In this document: piece by piece, positions 35,716 to 44,040 of the stretch
Position numbering within the stretch: the first letter of the stretch is position 1
Layout of the letters: every line of letters starts with the position of its first letter
Assembly (NCBI RefSeq): GCF_042683165.1
Contig: NZ_JBHUIZ010000014.1
Coordinates: 191,368-255,367, forward strand
Direction: 5' to 3'
DNA from: Tigheibacillus halophilus
GTDB taxonomy: Bacteria; Bacillota; Bacilli; Bacillales; Amphibacillaceae
DNA: 64,000 nt
The notes under the pieces: model-generated
The model's database searches: none
Told to the model about the DNA's origin: nothing
What the model saw: only the letters and a program-made list of their open reading frames with translations
Translations under genes and position numbers: made by a program

Positions 35716-36869
35716 CTTGCAATGCAGCGTTTATTTATTCAGATGAATTACTTCGCTATCATTTTCACAAAGATCATCCATTTAACCAAATCAGAGTTTC
35801 TCTGGCAAAGGAATTATTGGAAGCGGATAACCATTTGGAAAAAAAGGATATAATCAAGCCAAGATTGGCTTCAGATGAAGAATTGGCGCTTTTCCATGAT
35901 AAGGCGTTCATTGAGTCCGTAAAAAAATGCGGTGCACAGCAGCTGAGCGAGCAAGAGGCATTCCCATTCGGCCTTGGAACACAGGATACACCGATTTTTC
36001 CAGGGATGCACGAAGCTTCTGCCATGCTGGTCGGTGGAACACTGCAAGCTGTTGATGCTGTGCTGGAATCCGGTTATTCACATGCTCTCCATTTGGGTGG
36101 AGGTCTTCACCATGGGCTGAAACGCAAGGCATCCGGGTTCTGTGTGTATAATGATGGGGCCGTGGGCATTAAGTATATTAGGGAAAAATATGATTTACGT
36201 GTATTGTATATTGACACGGATGCTCATCATGGGGATGGTGTTCAATGGGCCTTTTATGAAGATCCGAATGTCTGTACGCTGTCTATTCATGAAACCGGCA
36301 GGTATCTCTTCCCCGGCACAGGCACTGTGAATGAACGGGGCATCAAAGAAGGGCACGGCTATACATTCAACATTCCAATTGATGCCTTTACACAGGACGA
36401 ATCCTTCCTGCAAGTTTTTGAGACTGCGGTGTCCAAGGTGGCTGCGTTTTTTAAACCGGATATTATCGTCTCACAAAACGGGGCTGATGCGCATTTTCAT
36501 GATCCGTTGACACATCTATGCGCGAGTATGCGCATTTATGAAAGGATACCCGTTTTGGTTCATGAACTGGCTCATACATATTGTAAGGGCAGGTGGATCG
36601 GTCTGGGAGGCGGCGGGTACGATCATTGGCGTGTTACTCCGAGAGCCTGGGCACAAATTTGGCATGTTATGCGCTATAATGAAATAAAAAAAGGCAAATT
36701 GCCTGAAGCATGGCTTGCAAGCTGGCAAGATCAGTCTCCTGTGGAACTTCCTGCATGCTGGAATGATCCCGTGGATTCACTGCCGACCATACCAAGAAAA
36801 ACGGAAATCAATGAGAAAAACGAAAGAACACTTCAAGCCGCAATGAAGTACGCGATACCCCATAATTGA
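35712..36869 (+). CDS. acuC: AcuC: class I HDAC-type protein deacetylase
   Basis: Removes acetyl groups from proteins, reactivating AcsA in B. subtilis. 385 residues. The histone deacetylase fold is evident: LHLGGGLHHGLKRKASGFCVYND (cited by motif parts GGGLHHG and GFCVYND), the zinc-site IDTDAHHGDGVQ near residues 168-179, QNGADAHFHDPL, and GLGGGGYD with the transition-state tyrosine. Its ATG overlaps the acuB stop. A terminator follows. Confidence 0.95.
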   Translation: MTCNAAFIYSDELLRYHFHKDHPFNQIRVSLAKELLEADNHLEKKDIIKPRLASDEELALFHDKAFIESVKKCGAQQLSEQEAFPFGLGTQDTPIFPGMHEASAMLVGGTLQAVDAVLESGYSHALHLGGGLHHGLKRKASGFCVYNDGAVGIKYIREKYDLRVLYIDTDAHHGDGVQWAFYEDPNVCTLSIHETGRYLFPGTGTVNERGIKEGHGYTFNIPIDAFTQDESFLQVFETAVSKVAAFFKPDIIVSQNGADAHFHDPLTHLCASMRIYERIPVLVHELAHTYCKGRWIGLGGGGYDHWRVTPRAWAQIWHVMRYNEIKKGKLPEAWLASWQDQSPVELPACWNDPVDSLPTIPRKTEINEKNERTLQAAMKYAIPHN

Positions 36870-36874
36870 ACTAG

Positions 36875-36911
36875 AAAAAGAACTGCAACGACAAACTTAG
36901 CAGTTCTTTTT
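36875..36911. terminator. Bidirectional terminator between acuC and motS
   Basis: AAAAAGAACTGC pairs with GCAGTTCTTTTT across a 13-nt loop; convergent genes end on either side. Confidence 0.85.
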
Positions 36912-36970
36912 TATGGAGATTTTTTTATAAAATCTATCTCATGCAGACCGAGCTATACACTAAAAAGCGT

Positions 36971-37687
36971 TTATTTTGATGTCTTCGCATCCTTTTTCAA
37001 GATAATGATTTCAACACGACGATTTTTCTTCCAATTATCCTCGGAATCATTTGCTGCGGCTGGTCTTGTATCCGCATAGCCGACAGCTGTAAAACGTGAA
37101 GGAGTAAAGTTCCCCTGTGCAATCAAATATCGAATGACGCTGCTCGCCCTCGCACCTGATAATTCCCAATTTGAAGGATAACGATAGTTTTTGATTGGTC
37201 GGCTATCAGTATGCCCCTGCACTTCCACTTGATTGTCTATATTTTGTAACAGGGAGCCCACCTTGTTCAGAAATGGCTTTCCAGAAGTTAGAATATCGGC
37301 CTGTCCAGATGCAAATAAAATCCGTTCCTGAAGAATAAGAACTACCCCGCGTCTTGTCCTGCTTGCAGTGATGACATCGTTAAGACCGTTTTTAGCCAAA
37401 TACCTTTCTACTTCCTGCAGCAAACCTTCCAATGACTCTTCCTGTACATTTTTTGGAGGTGCAGCGACATCACTCTCATTTTCTTGGCCTTTTTCCGTGG
37501 ATTTCTGGTCCAAAATGGCCCTGTCGTTAAAAGATTGGGTAATCGCCTTAAACTTCTCCAAGTCGATTTGAGACATGGAAAATAATAGAATGAAAAAGAC
37601 CAGAATCAATGTGATCATGTCAGAATAGGTCACCATCCACTTTGGTGACCCATTTTTTTTGCTTTTTCTGATTTTCTTACGCTCCAT
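36971..37687 (-). CDS. motS: Flagellar stator subunit MotS (MotB family)
   Basis: 238 residues. One membrane helix (about 22-42) carries the ion-binding aspartate in MVTYSDMITLILVFF. The C-terminal OmpA-like peptidoglycan-binding domain (about 110-232) includes VQGHTDSRPI and NRRVEI. Linkage motP-motS beside ccpA is the B. subtilis sodium-stator locus, so sodium coupling is likely but inferred. ATG 37687 follows GGAGG at nine bases. The start codon lies in a 13-bp hairpin. Confidence 0.92.
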   Translation of the reverse strand: MERKKIRKSKKNGSPKWMVTYSDMITLILVFFILLFSMSQIDLEKFKAITQSFNDRAILDQKSTEKGQENESDVAAPPKNVQEESLEGLLQEVERYLAKNGLNDVITASRTRRGVVLILQERILFASGQADILTSGKPFLNKVGSLLQNIDNQVEVQGHTDSRPIKNYRYPSNWELSGARASSVIRYLIAQGNFTPSRFTAVGYADTRPAAANDSEDNWKKNRRVEIIILKKDAKTSK

Positions 37688-38483
37688 GGACTTTATCCTC
37701 CATGGAGCGTACTCGCCCCGTATACTTTCCATTTGGAAGGAAAGCAGACAACTTCTCCTCTACGATACGCGGGTTCTGACCGGACTGAATACTGATAACG
37801 CCCTCTAAAATAATTTGTTTAGTAAAAATTTCAGCTTCTGTTTTATTTTCGAGCTTGCCCGCCATTGGCAGGAAAACCAAATGGGCCAGCACCGTACCAT
37901 ATAGTGTTGTCAATAATGCCACTGCCATGCTTGGTCCGAGCGTGGCGGGATTTTCCAAAGTTGTCAACATTAGAACAAGCCCTACCAGTGTCCCGATCAT
38001 TCCCCATGCGGGGGCATATTCCCCACATTTCTCAATCATCATCCTGCCTCTGTAATGCCTCTCTTCCAAAGCTGTGATTTCTGCATTCATTATTTCTGTA
38101 ATCATTTCTGCTTCCATACCATCAACAACTAATGATACACCCTTGCGAATGAAAGGATCCTCAACCTCATCCAAATCTTTTTCCAATGCAAGCAATCCTT
38201 CTCTTCTAGCTCTTTCTGACAGCTTTACAAATAACTGAAGCACCTCTGTCAATGACTGATCCTGCTTTTTGAGTGTCTCTTTTAAAACTGGGAGCAGTGA
38301 ATGCAGCTCTTCCCGCTTAAAATTGATCAGCAGGGATGCCACCACGCCCCCAATAACAATGAATATGGATGAGATATCCAAAAAAGAAGCAGCGTGATCA
38401 CTGTCTTGGGCGATAATTGCCAGCATAATCATCACGAAACCAAGGGTGATACCGGCAGGGGTCAGTAAATCCCGTTTTCTCAT
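37677..38483 (-). CDS. motP: Flagellar stator subunit MotP (MotA family)
   Basis: 268 residues with four membrane helices (about 8-25, 34-52, 150-172, 182-204) and a large cytoplasmic loop between helices 2 and 3. The conserved proline-containing helix 3 GEYAPAWGMIGTLVGLVLML is present, and helix 4 follows NPATLGPSMAVALLTTLYG. ATG 38483 is chosen over a longer frame to 38564. Its end overlaps motS by 11 bases. It lies downstream of ccpA and may be partly read from it. Confidence 0.93.
   Translation of the reverse strand: MRKRDLLTPAGITLGFVMIMLAIIAQDSDHAASFLDISSIFIVIGGVVASLLINFKREELHSLLPVLKETLKKQDQSLTEVLQLFVKLSERARREGLLALEKDLDEVEDPFIRKGVSLVVDGMEAEMITEIMNAEITALEERHYRGRMMIEKCGEYAPAWGMIGTLVGLVLMLTTLENPATLGPSMAVALLTTLYGTVLAHLVFLPMAGKLENKTEAEIFTKQIILEGVISIQSGQNPRIVEEKLSAFLPNGKYTGRVRSMEDKVHGA
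37678..37711 (-). promoter_or_regulatory. 13-bp perfect hairpin masking the motS start codon
   Basis: TACGCTCCATGGA (37678-37690) and TCCATGGAGCGTA (37699-37711) are exact inverse repeats around an 8-nt loop. In the mRNA, the motS AUG sits in the 3' arm, and GGAGG straddles the 5' arm and loop. The element also encodes the last codons of motP. Confidence 0.7.
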
Positions 38484-38598
38484 TTTGTCTCTTTCCACCC
38501 TTTTATGAGCTGATAATATATGTAAATAAAATATGGATGTGCAGACGTCTATGGAGTCACACATCCAATGCCTTATATGATTGATATCGGCTTTTATT

Positions 38599-39594
38599 TT
38601 ATTTTGTTGAATCTCTTTCTACAATTCGATGCGGCAGGATGACTTTTTGTTCGTCAATTTCTTCCTTGTTCATGAACTTTGTCAACAGGCGCATCGCCAC
38701 TGCGCCAATATCATACATCGGCTGTACAATTGTCGAAAGCGTAGGCCGTACCATTGTCGCCAGACGTGTATTGTCAAAGCCAACGACTTCTAAATCCTTT
38801 GGAACGGTATATCCTTTATCTTGCGCACCATGAATGACACCCAGAGCCATTTCGTCAGAAGAAACAAATACTGCTGCTGGCTTGTCCTCCAGTTCAAGTA
38901 ATGTACCAGCTACCTTCAAACCAGAATTATAGGAATAATCCCCATGCAGCACATAATTTTCTGGGATTGTTTTACCAGCTTCCTTCATTGCTTGCTGATA
39001 CCCTTCCAGTTTGAGTTCATCGATGAATGTACTTTCAGTGCCCGATACAAAAGCAACTTTGTCATTGCCTTTTTCAAGCAAATACCTGACTGCTTCATAG
39101 GCAGCCTGCTTATAATCTATATTCACTGAAGCCAATGTTCCAGTTGCATCGTATGTTGCAGCCAGAACAACAGGTACAGAGCTTGTTTTAAAAGCCTCTG
39201 CGTGTTCTTCGGAAATATTTCCCCCCATAAAAATAATGCCATCCACTTGCTTTTCCAGCATCGTGTTAATCAGCTGCAATTCTTTATCCTTATTCTGGTC
39301 AGAATTGCTGAGGATGATATTATATTTATACATTGTAGCGATATCTTCTATCCCTCTGGCCAACTCCGCAAAAAAGATGCTCGAAATGTCCGGGATAATT
39401 GCCCCGACAGTTGTCGTTTTTTTGCTGGCCAAACCACGTGCCACAGCATTTGGTCGATAACCTAATTCCTTGATCGTATTCAATACTTTTTTTCTTGTTG
39501 CGGGTTTTACATTCGGGTTTCCATTCACTACACGGGAAACGGTTGCCATAGATACATTTGCTTCACGTGCGACATCATATATAGTGATAGTCAT
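38599..39594 (-). CDS. ccpA: Catabolite control protein A
   Basis: LacI/GalR-family master regulator of carbon catabolite control, active with HPr-Ser46-P. 331 residues. The helix-turn-helix is at 4-24 (IYDVAREANVSMATVSRVVNG, cited by position) with hinge helix near 50-58 (NAVARGLAS). The periplasmic-binding-type core follows to VGFDNTRLATMVRPTLST. AAGGAGG precedes ATG 39594. The acuABC-motPS-ccpA-aroA order is that of B. subtilis. Confidence 0.97.
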   Translation of the reverse strand: MTITIYDVAREANVSMATVSRVVNGNPNVKPATRKKVLNTIKELGYRPNAVARGLASKKTTTVGAIIPDISSIFFAELARGIEDIATMYKYNIILSNSDQNKDKELQLINTMLEKQVDGIIFMGGNISEEHAEAFKTSSVPVVLAATYDATGTLASVNIDYKQAAYEAVRYLLEKGNDKVAFVSGTESTFIDELKLEGYQQAMKEAGKTIPENYVLHGDYSYNSGLKVAGTLLELEDKPAAVFVSSDEMALGVIHGAQDKGYTVPKDLEVVGFDNTRLATMVRPTLSTIVQPMYDIGAVAMRLLTKFMNKEEIDEQKVILPHRIVERDSTK

Positions 39595-39650
39595 TTGAGT
39601 ACCTCCTTCAAAACATTACATGAGCCTATTTTATAGTTTAGCTAGTATTT

Positions 39651-39680
39651 ATCATACTCTACCATGAATAAAATTACAAA
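39651..39680 (-). promoter_or_regulatory. Candidate ccpA promoter
   Basis: Minus-strand TTTGTA (39675-39680), an 18-nt spacer and TATGAT (39651-39656). The rest of the 39681-39830 gap shows no gene or strong motif. Confidence 0.35.
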
Positions 39681-39830
39681 GGGAACGCGGGTATATCTAT
39701 TATTATTTTGTACATTTTCATTTTAAAATTACATCAAAAAACTTTTTCCATGCAATGACTGGGTATCTCAGACAGTATTCATGATGATGTTTCTTACACA
39801 GATGCAGCTACAGATTTGCAAATTCATTGA

Positions 39831-39911
39831 AAAAGGAGCTGACTACCTCCACATTGCAATATCTTACCCGAAAACAGGTAGCTATTGCAATGAAGCAAGG
39901 TGTCAGCCCCA
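39831..39911 (-). terminator. Two-part long hairpin terminator of aroA
   Basis: An outer stem (39835-39848 with 39898-39910: GGAGCTGAC-ACCT against AGGT-GTCAGC) encloses an inner stem (ATTGCAATA 39853-39861 with TATTGCAAT 39883-39891, plus TACC/GGTA). Read on the minus strand it ends in TTTTT. Confidence 0.8.
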
Positions 39912-39932
39912 CATATCAGTAGAAGTTGCAGG

Positions 39933-41027
39933 TTAGCTGAGCTTTGCCGCTGGCAAGATGCGGTTTTGCAGCTGTGTGATTTCATCCATGAATGAATGGA
40001 ACATTGGTATATCCATTTGTTGTGCAGAATCAGACAGGGCAACGGCCGGGTCTGGATGAACCTCTGCCATGATACCATCCGCTCCTATAGCCAATGCTGC
40101 TTTGGCCGTTGGCAAAAGCAGATCTCTTCTACCTGTCGAATGGGTCACATCCACCATGACAGGTAAATGTGTCTCTTGCTTCAGAATAGGTACTGCTGAA
40201 ATATCCAGTGTATTTCTTGTCGCTTTTTCATAAGTGCGGATACCGCGTTCACATAATATAATATTGCCGTTTCCTCTTGAAATAATATATTCTGCTGCAT
40301 TGATGAACTCTGAAATTGTTGCAGATAGACCCCGCTTCAGTAAGATTGGTTTATCCACCTCACCAGCTGCTTTTAGCAATTCGAAATTTTGCATGTTCCG
40401 AGCACCAATTTGTATGACATCCACATAATCAACGGCCATCTCAATATGTGCGGGATTGACAATTTCACTAATGACAGCAAGATCATATTCATCAGATACC
40501 CTTTTCAGGATCTCAAGTCCTTCCAAGCCAAGGCCCTGGAAATCGTATGGAGAAGTTCTTGGTTTAAAAGCACCACCCCGAAGCAGCTTAATGCCCCGGC
40601 TTTTGACTGCCTCGGCAACTTGTGCCACTTGTTCATAACTTTCCACTGAACATGGGCCCATGACGTACTCCAGGTTGCCATTTCCAATAACAGCGTCTTT
40701 TATGGAAATGACCGTGTTTTGTGGCTGCTTTTTACGTGAAACAAGCAAAGCCTTGCGATGATCGTCTTCTTGAAGTTCCAGACTGGCTTTGAAAATTTCT
40801 TTGAAAATATGTTCGATGGTTGAATTTTCGAAAGGCCCGTGATTATTCGAAATAATTTTATCAATCATATCCCTTTCTCTTACAGGATCGAATCGATTCA
40901 TACTTTGCTTGCTCTTAATCTCGCCAATCTTCTGGACGACTGTCGCGCGTTCATTAATCAGTTCTAAAAGCTTTAAGTTGACGTCATCCATTTGTTTTCT
41001 TAGCTGATCCATATCGAACTTTCCCAT
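39933..41027 (-). CDS. aroA: Bifunctional chorismate mutase / DAHP synthase
   Basis: First step of aromatic amino acid synthesis, with feedback control through the fused mutase. 364 residues. The N-terminal AroQ-type chorismate mutase covers about 1-90 (MDQLRKQMDDVNLKLLELINERATVV start). The type I-beta DAHP synthase covers about 105-360, with GPCSVES, FKPRTSPY, ILLKRGLS, GNIILCERGIRT and VDVTHSTGRRD metal-ligand segments. GGAGGGG precedes ATG 41027. B. subtilis has the same fused enzyme at this position. Confidence 0.97.
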   Translation of the reverse strand: MGKFDMDQLRKQMDDVNLKLLELINERATVVQKIGEIKSKQSMNRFDPVRERDMIDKIISNNHGPFENSTIEHIFKEIFKASLELQEDDHRKALLVSRKKQPQNTVISIKDAVIGNGNLEYVMGPCSVESYEQVAQVAEAVKSRGIKLLRGGAFKPRTSPYDFQGLGLEGLEILKRVSDEYDLAVISEIVNPAHIEMAVDYVDVIQIGARNMQNFELLKAAGEVDKPILLKRGLSATISEFINAAEYIISRGNGNIILCERGIRTYEKATRNTLDISAVPILKQETHLPVMVDVTHSTGRRDLLLPTAKAALAIGADGIMAEVHPDPAVALSDSAQQMDIPMFHSFMDEITQLQNRILPAAKLS

Positions 41028-41086
41028 GTTTACCCCTCCAACATCATATGCAGTATATTACACAGCAAATGAAATAATTAGACACA

Positions 41087-41115
41087 ATTATAGCGAATAA
41101 TTTAACAAATGTCAT
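41087..41115 (-). promoter_or_regulatory. Sigma-A promoter of aroA
   Basis: Minus-strand ATGACA (41110-41115), a 17-nt spacer and TATAAT (41087-41092) give a strong vegetative promoter about 60 nt before the start codon. Confidence 0.7.
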
Positions 41116-41275
41116 CCTTAAACTTAAAATTTCCTCTAAAACTGCTGAAAAAATTCTCATTCCCGGTTAATAATTGCTTATCCCTAACCTTAGCTTTCCT
41201 GTTAGCTGATAGCCAGAAGTACGATCATCAAGTAGTATTCGCACAATAAACATGGTTATTTATTTTAACCCAAAA

Positions 41276-41301
41276 AAAGCCCGACATTTTTGTCGGGCTT
41301 T
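41276..41301 (-). terminator. Terminator of ytxGH
   Basis: The perfect 11-bp stem AAAGCCCGACA / TGTCGGGCTTT with a TTTT loop; on the minus strand TTTTTTGGG follows. Confidence 0.88.
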
Positions 41302-41312
41302 GCGGTTCTGAC

Positions 41313-41798
41313 TTATTTCTTCGCTTCTTCAGCGGCCTTGTCCATCTTTTTGGAAACTTCATCCATACTTTTTACTGCTTGATCCTGTTTTTCCTGGATC
41401 TTTTTTACTTTACCTTTTGTCTTGTCTGTCAGCTCTTGCGATTTATCAGCAGCTTTTTTAGTCAATTTTACTGTTGAATCTTTCGCTTTATCCTTTAAGT
41501 CACTGCTTTTATCAAGTGCTTTGTCTTTTAACTCATTACCTTTTTCTACAGCTTTTTCTTTCAGTTCATTACCTTTTGACACAGCTTTATCTTTGATTTC
41601 CAAACCTTTGATTTGGGCGTTGTCAGCCAAGCTCGAGGCCTTATCCTTCATCTTCATTGCTCCCTGGTTCAAATCGGAACGGAAATCCCTTCCTGATTTA
41701 GGCGCGAAGACTAACGCCAGACCTGCTCCGATTGCTGCACCAATCGCTGCACCAATCACAAAGTTTTTACCACTGAAATTTTGTTCTTGCTCACTCAT
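41313..41798 (-). CDS. ytxH: YtxH-type general stress protein with 11-residue repeats
   Basis: 161 residues. A glycine-zipper-like membrane segment (NFVIGAAIGAAIGAGLALVFAP, about 12-33) precedes the YtxH motif PKSGRDFRSDL. After that the protein is a lysine/aspartate-rich helix with six tandem 11-residue units (pattern xELKDKAxxKG, about residues 63-130), similar to LEA-type repeats. AGGATTTTGC with GGGGAGG precedes ATG 41798. It is cotranscribed with ytxG from a sigma-B promoter. The B. subtilis partner ytxJ is not present here. Confidence 0.85.
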   Translation of the reverse strand: MSEQEQNFSGKNFVIGAAIGAAIGAGLALVFAPKSGRDFRSDLNQGAMKMKDKASSLADNAQIKGLEIKDKAVSKGNELKEKAVEKGNELKDKALDKSSDLKDKAKDSTVKLTKKAADKSQELTDKTKGKVKKIQEKQDQAVKSMDEVSKKMDKAAEEAKK

Positions 41799-41824
41799 GC
41801 AAAATCCTCCCCGATTATATTGTT

Positions 41825-42232
41825 TTATTTTTTCTTGCTTTTTTTCACGAAATCAACAACTGCTGATCCCCATTTTACAGCTTGTGAGGCTTTTTCTTGA
41901 TTTTGAGATGCATCACGGCTGATTTTGGAAGAAATTTGTTTTAACGAATCACTGAATTCCTGGATAGTTTCTCCGATACCTTTAATACCATCAAAAAGGC
42001 CGTCAAGTTTGGCTGATTTTTTTCCTACGTCTTCAGCCAGTCTATTCGTTTTCTTCAGTAATTCCGTTGTTTCGAAGGTGATGCCATTCATTTGTTTTTC
42101 CAAATCTTCTACCGTACTGGCAACATTGTTCAATGTTTTGGACACTGCTTTTAATGTAATTGCCAAAAATACAACTAAAACAGCGAAAGCTACAGCTGCA
42201 ATTAAGGCTGCAACATATAATAAACTTTCCAT
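41825..42232 (-). CDS. ytxG: YtxG-type DUF948 general stress protein
   Basis: 135 residues: an N-terminal membrane helix (LLYVAALIAAVAFAVLVVFLA), then a DUF948 helical domain (TLNNVASTVEDLEKQMNGITFETTELL region) and a basic C-terminus. ATG 42232 is chosen, with AAGGAG rather distant; longer frames upstream would run past the sigma-B promoter. B. subtilis ytxGHJ (the csb40 operon) is under sigma-B and sigma-H control, matching the promoter seen. Confidence 0.82.
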   Translation of the reverse strand: MESLLYVAALIAAVAFAVLVVFLAITLKAVSKTLNNVASTVEDLEKQMNGITFETTELLKKTNRLAEDVGKKSAKLDGLFDGIKGIGETIQEFSDSLKQISSKISRDASQNQEKASQAVKWGSAVVDFVKKSKKK

Positions 42233-42303
42233 TCCAACTAACAGCTCCTTTTCTTCTGTACACTCTTTTAATCTGGAAAGACAAAAAGATGTCTTGTTTA
42301 AAA

Positions 42304-42328
42304 ATACCCTAAACATAAGCTCTTAAAC
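42304..42328 (-). promoter_or_regulatory. Sigma-B promoter of ytxG-ytxH
   Basis: Minus-strand GTTTAA (42323-42328), a 13-nt spacer and GGGTAT (42304-42309) match the general-stress sigma-B consensus at every position. The element is 71 nt before the ytxG ATG. Confidence 0.85.
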
Positions 42329-42463
42329 ATATTTTATCTATTTTTAGTTTCCTGATACAAGGTTGTACATTTTCCATTTAAAATTACTTGCCTCTGGTTT
42401 CCATAATATGTACCAGCATGGGATGAGAGAGATTTTGCACAAGATTACTTGTTTTTTCGAACA

Positions 42464-43762
42464 TCAAATAGTCGCAACAGCTTCATAGGCTTTTTGGAAT
42501 TTCTGAATATCCCCGGCACCCATGAAAATCAACACACTGTCATGGTGTTCACTAAGAATCTCCGTACGGTCCAATTCCAGAATCACACTGTTGTCAACGC
42601 GCTTTTGCAAATCATCGATTGTCAGTTGGCCGCTTTGTTCCCGTGCAGAACCAAAAATATCACATAAATAAACACTGTCTGCAGCATTCAGACTGTCAGC
42701 AAACTCTTGCAGAAACGTCTTTGTACGTGTGAACGTATGCGGCTGGAATATAGCGACAATATTCTTGTTCGGATATTTCTTGCGTGCTGATTCGATTGTT
42801 GCAGAAATTTCTCTGGGATGATGCGCGTAATCATCAATGATTACCTGACTGCCGATTGTCTTTTCGGTAAACCTTCTTTTGACACCTTCGAAAGTACTGA
42901 TTTTTTTGATACTATCTGCCTGCAGGCCTTCATAATGGCACATCGCAATCACGGAAAGAGCATTCAAAATATGGTGATTGCCGTACATTGGAATATGAAA
43001 GGTATCATAAAAAGTATTGCGGACAAATACATCAAAAGTGGTGCCATTGTCTGTTTCTGCCACATTTTGTGCCTGAAAATCATTTCCGGATTGAAAGCCG
43101 TAGTAAACAACCGGAACTTTCGCTTGTATTTTTTGCAGCTCCATGTCATCTCCGCATGCAATGATGCCTCTTTTGACATTATCGGCCATAGATTGAAACG
43201 CATCGAACACATCGTTAATGCTTGAATAATAATCCGGATGATCAAAATCAATATTTGTCATGATTGCATAGTCCGGTTTATAATTCAAAAAATGCCGGCG
43301 ATACTCGCATGCTTCAAACACAAAGTACTTACTTTCCACATGTCCCTTCCCTGTTCCATCGCCAATCAGATAGGAAATAGGAAAAGTCTGGTCTAATACA
43401 TGCGCTAACAAGCCGGTCGTCGATGTCTTTCCATGTGCACCAGTAACTGCGATGCTTGTATATTGTTTGAGCCATTCTCCAAGGAACTCATGGTACCGAT
43501 AAAAAGTAACACCCAGTTCCTTCGCTCTAACAATTTCAACATGATCATCTGCGAAGGCGTTCCCTGCGATTACTGTAAATCCCTCTTTGATGTTGTCTTC
43601 TGTAAAAGGGTAGATTGGAATCTGTTTTTCTTCAAGAGCGGCCTGTGTGAAGAAACGTTTTTCAATATCAGAGCCTTGGACGTTTTCCCCTGAATCATAC
43701 AGTATTTGCGCAAGTGCACTCATTCCAGTACCCTTAATACCAATAAAATGGTAAGTTGTCAT
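42464..43762 (-). CDS. murC: UDP-N-acetylmuramate--L-alanine ligase MurC
   Basis: Adds L-alanine to UDP-MurNAc, the first peptide step of peptidoglycan synthesis. 432 residues. N-terminal UDP-binding GIKGTGMSALAQIL (about 8-21), the ATP-binding P-loop VTGAHGKTSTTGL (about 108-120), FEACEYRRHFL, NIDFDHPDYY, and DDYAHHPREI are all present. ATG 43762 follows GGAGG; the frame extending to 43855 is rejected. Next to sftA, as in B. subtilis. Confidence 0.97.
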   Translation of the reverse strand: MTTYHFIGIKGTGMSALAQILYDSGENVQGSDIEKRFFTQAALEEKQIPIYPFTEDNIKEGFTVIAGNAFADDHVEIVRAKELGVTFYRYHEFLGEWLKQYTSIAVTGAHGKTSTTGLLAHVLDQTFPISYLIGDGTGKGHVESKYFVFEACEYRRHFLNYKPDYAIMTNIDFDHPDYYSSINDVFDAFQSMADNVKRGIIACGDDMELQKIQAKVPVVYYGFQSGNDFQAQNVAETDNGTTFDVFVRNTFYDTFHIPMYGNHHILNALSVIAMCHYEGLQADSIKKISTFEGVKRRFTEKTIGSQVIIDDYAHHPREISATIESARKKYPNKNIVAIFQPHTFTRTKTFLQEFADSLNAADSVYLCDIFGSAREQSGQLTIDDLQKRVDNSVILELDRTEILSEHHDSVLIFMGAGDIQKFQKAYEAVATI

Positions 43763-43877
43763 AAAAAAGAACCTCCAATGATTGTGTGAAAAGCATCCGT
43801 TCTGGATTGCCGGATATGATAAGAAGCATCCATGAAAGCATATTACCAATATCATGAAGCATTACTATACCTATAGT

Positions 43878-43906
43878 ATTATAGCAGAAGCACCTCAAGT
43901 TGAAAA
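43878..43906 (-). promoter_or_regulatory. Promoter of murC
   Basis: Minus-strand TTTTCA (43901-43906), a 17-nt spacer and TATAAT (43878-43883), about 116 nt before the start codon. Confidence 0.6.
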
Positions 43907-43964
43907 TAATTTGTCTTCTCCAGCCGCCCCTCTTCTATCCTGCCTCACTTCTTATCGACACTAT

Positions 43965-44002
43965 GGCTGCTATCCATCATATTATATACAATGGCAGCAG
44001 CC
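43965..44002 (-). other. Hairpin between sftA and murC without T-run
   Basis: GGCTGCT (43965-43971) pairs with AGCAGCC (43996-44002), extended inside by CCAT/ATGG. No U-tract follows on either strand, so it is a weak terminator or processing site. Confidence 0.4.
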
Positions 44003-44040
44003 AACGTTCCTGGGGATGCATTTCAATAATTTGCTAACCT

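Noticed and set aside
39831..39911. Insertion-element (MITE) remnant
   Set aside because: No flanking target duplication seen, and the position plus T-run fit a terminator of aroA better; kept only as a finding.
41422..42326. Plus-strand ORFs opposite ytxGH
   Set aside because: Serine-rich composition is the complement of the lysine-rich YtxH repeats.
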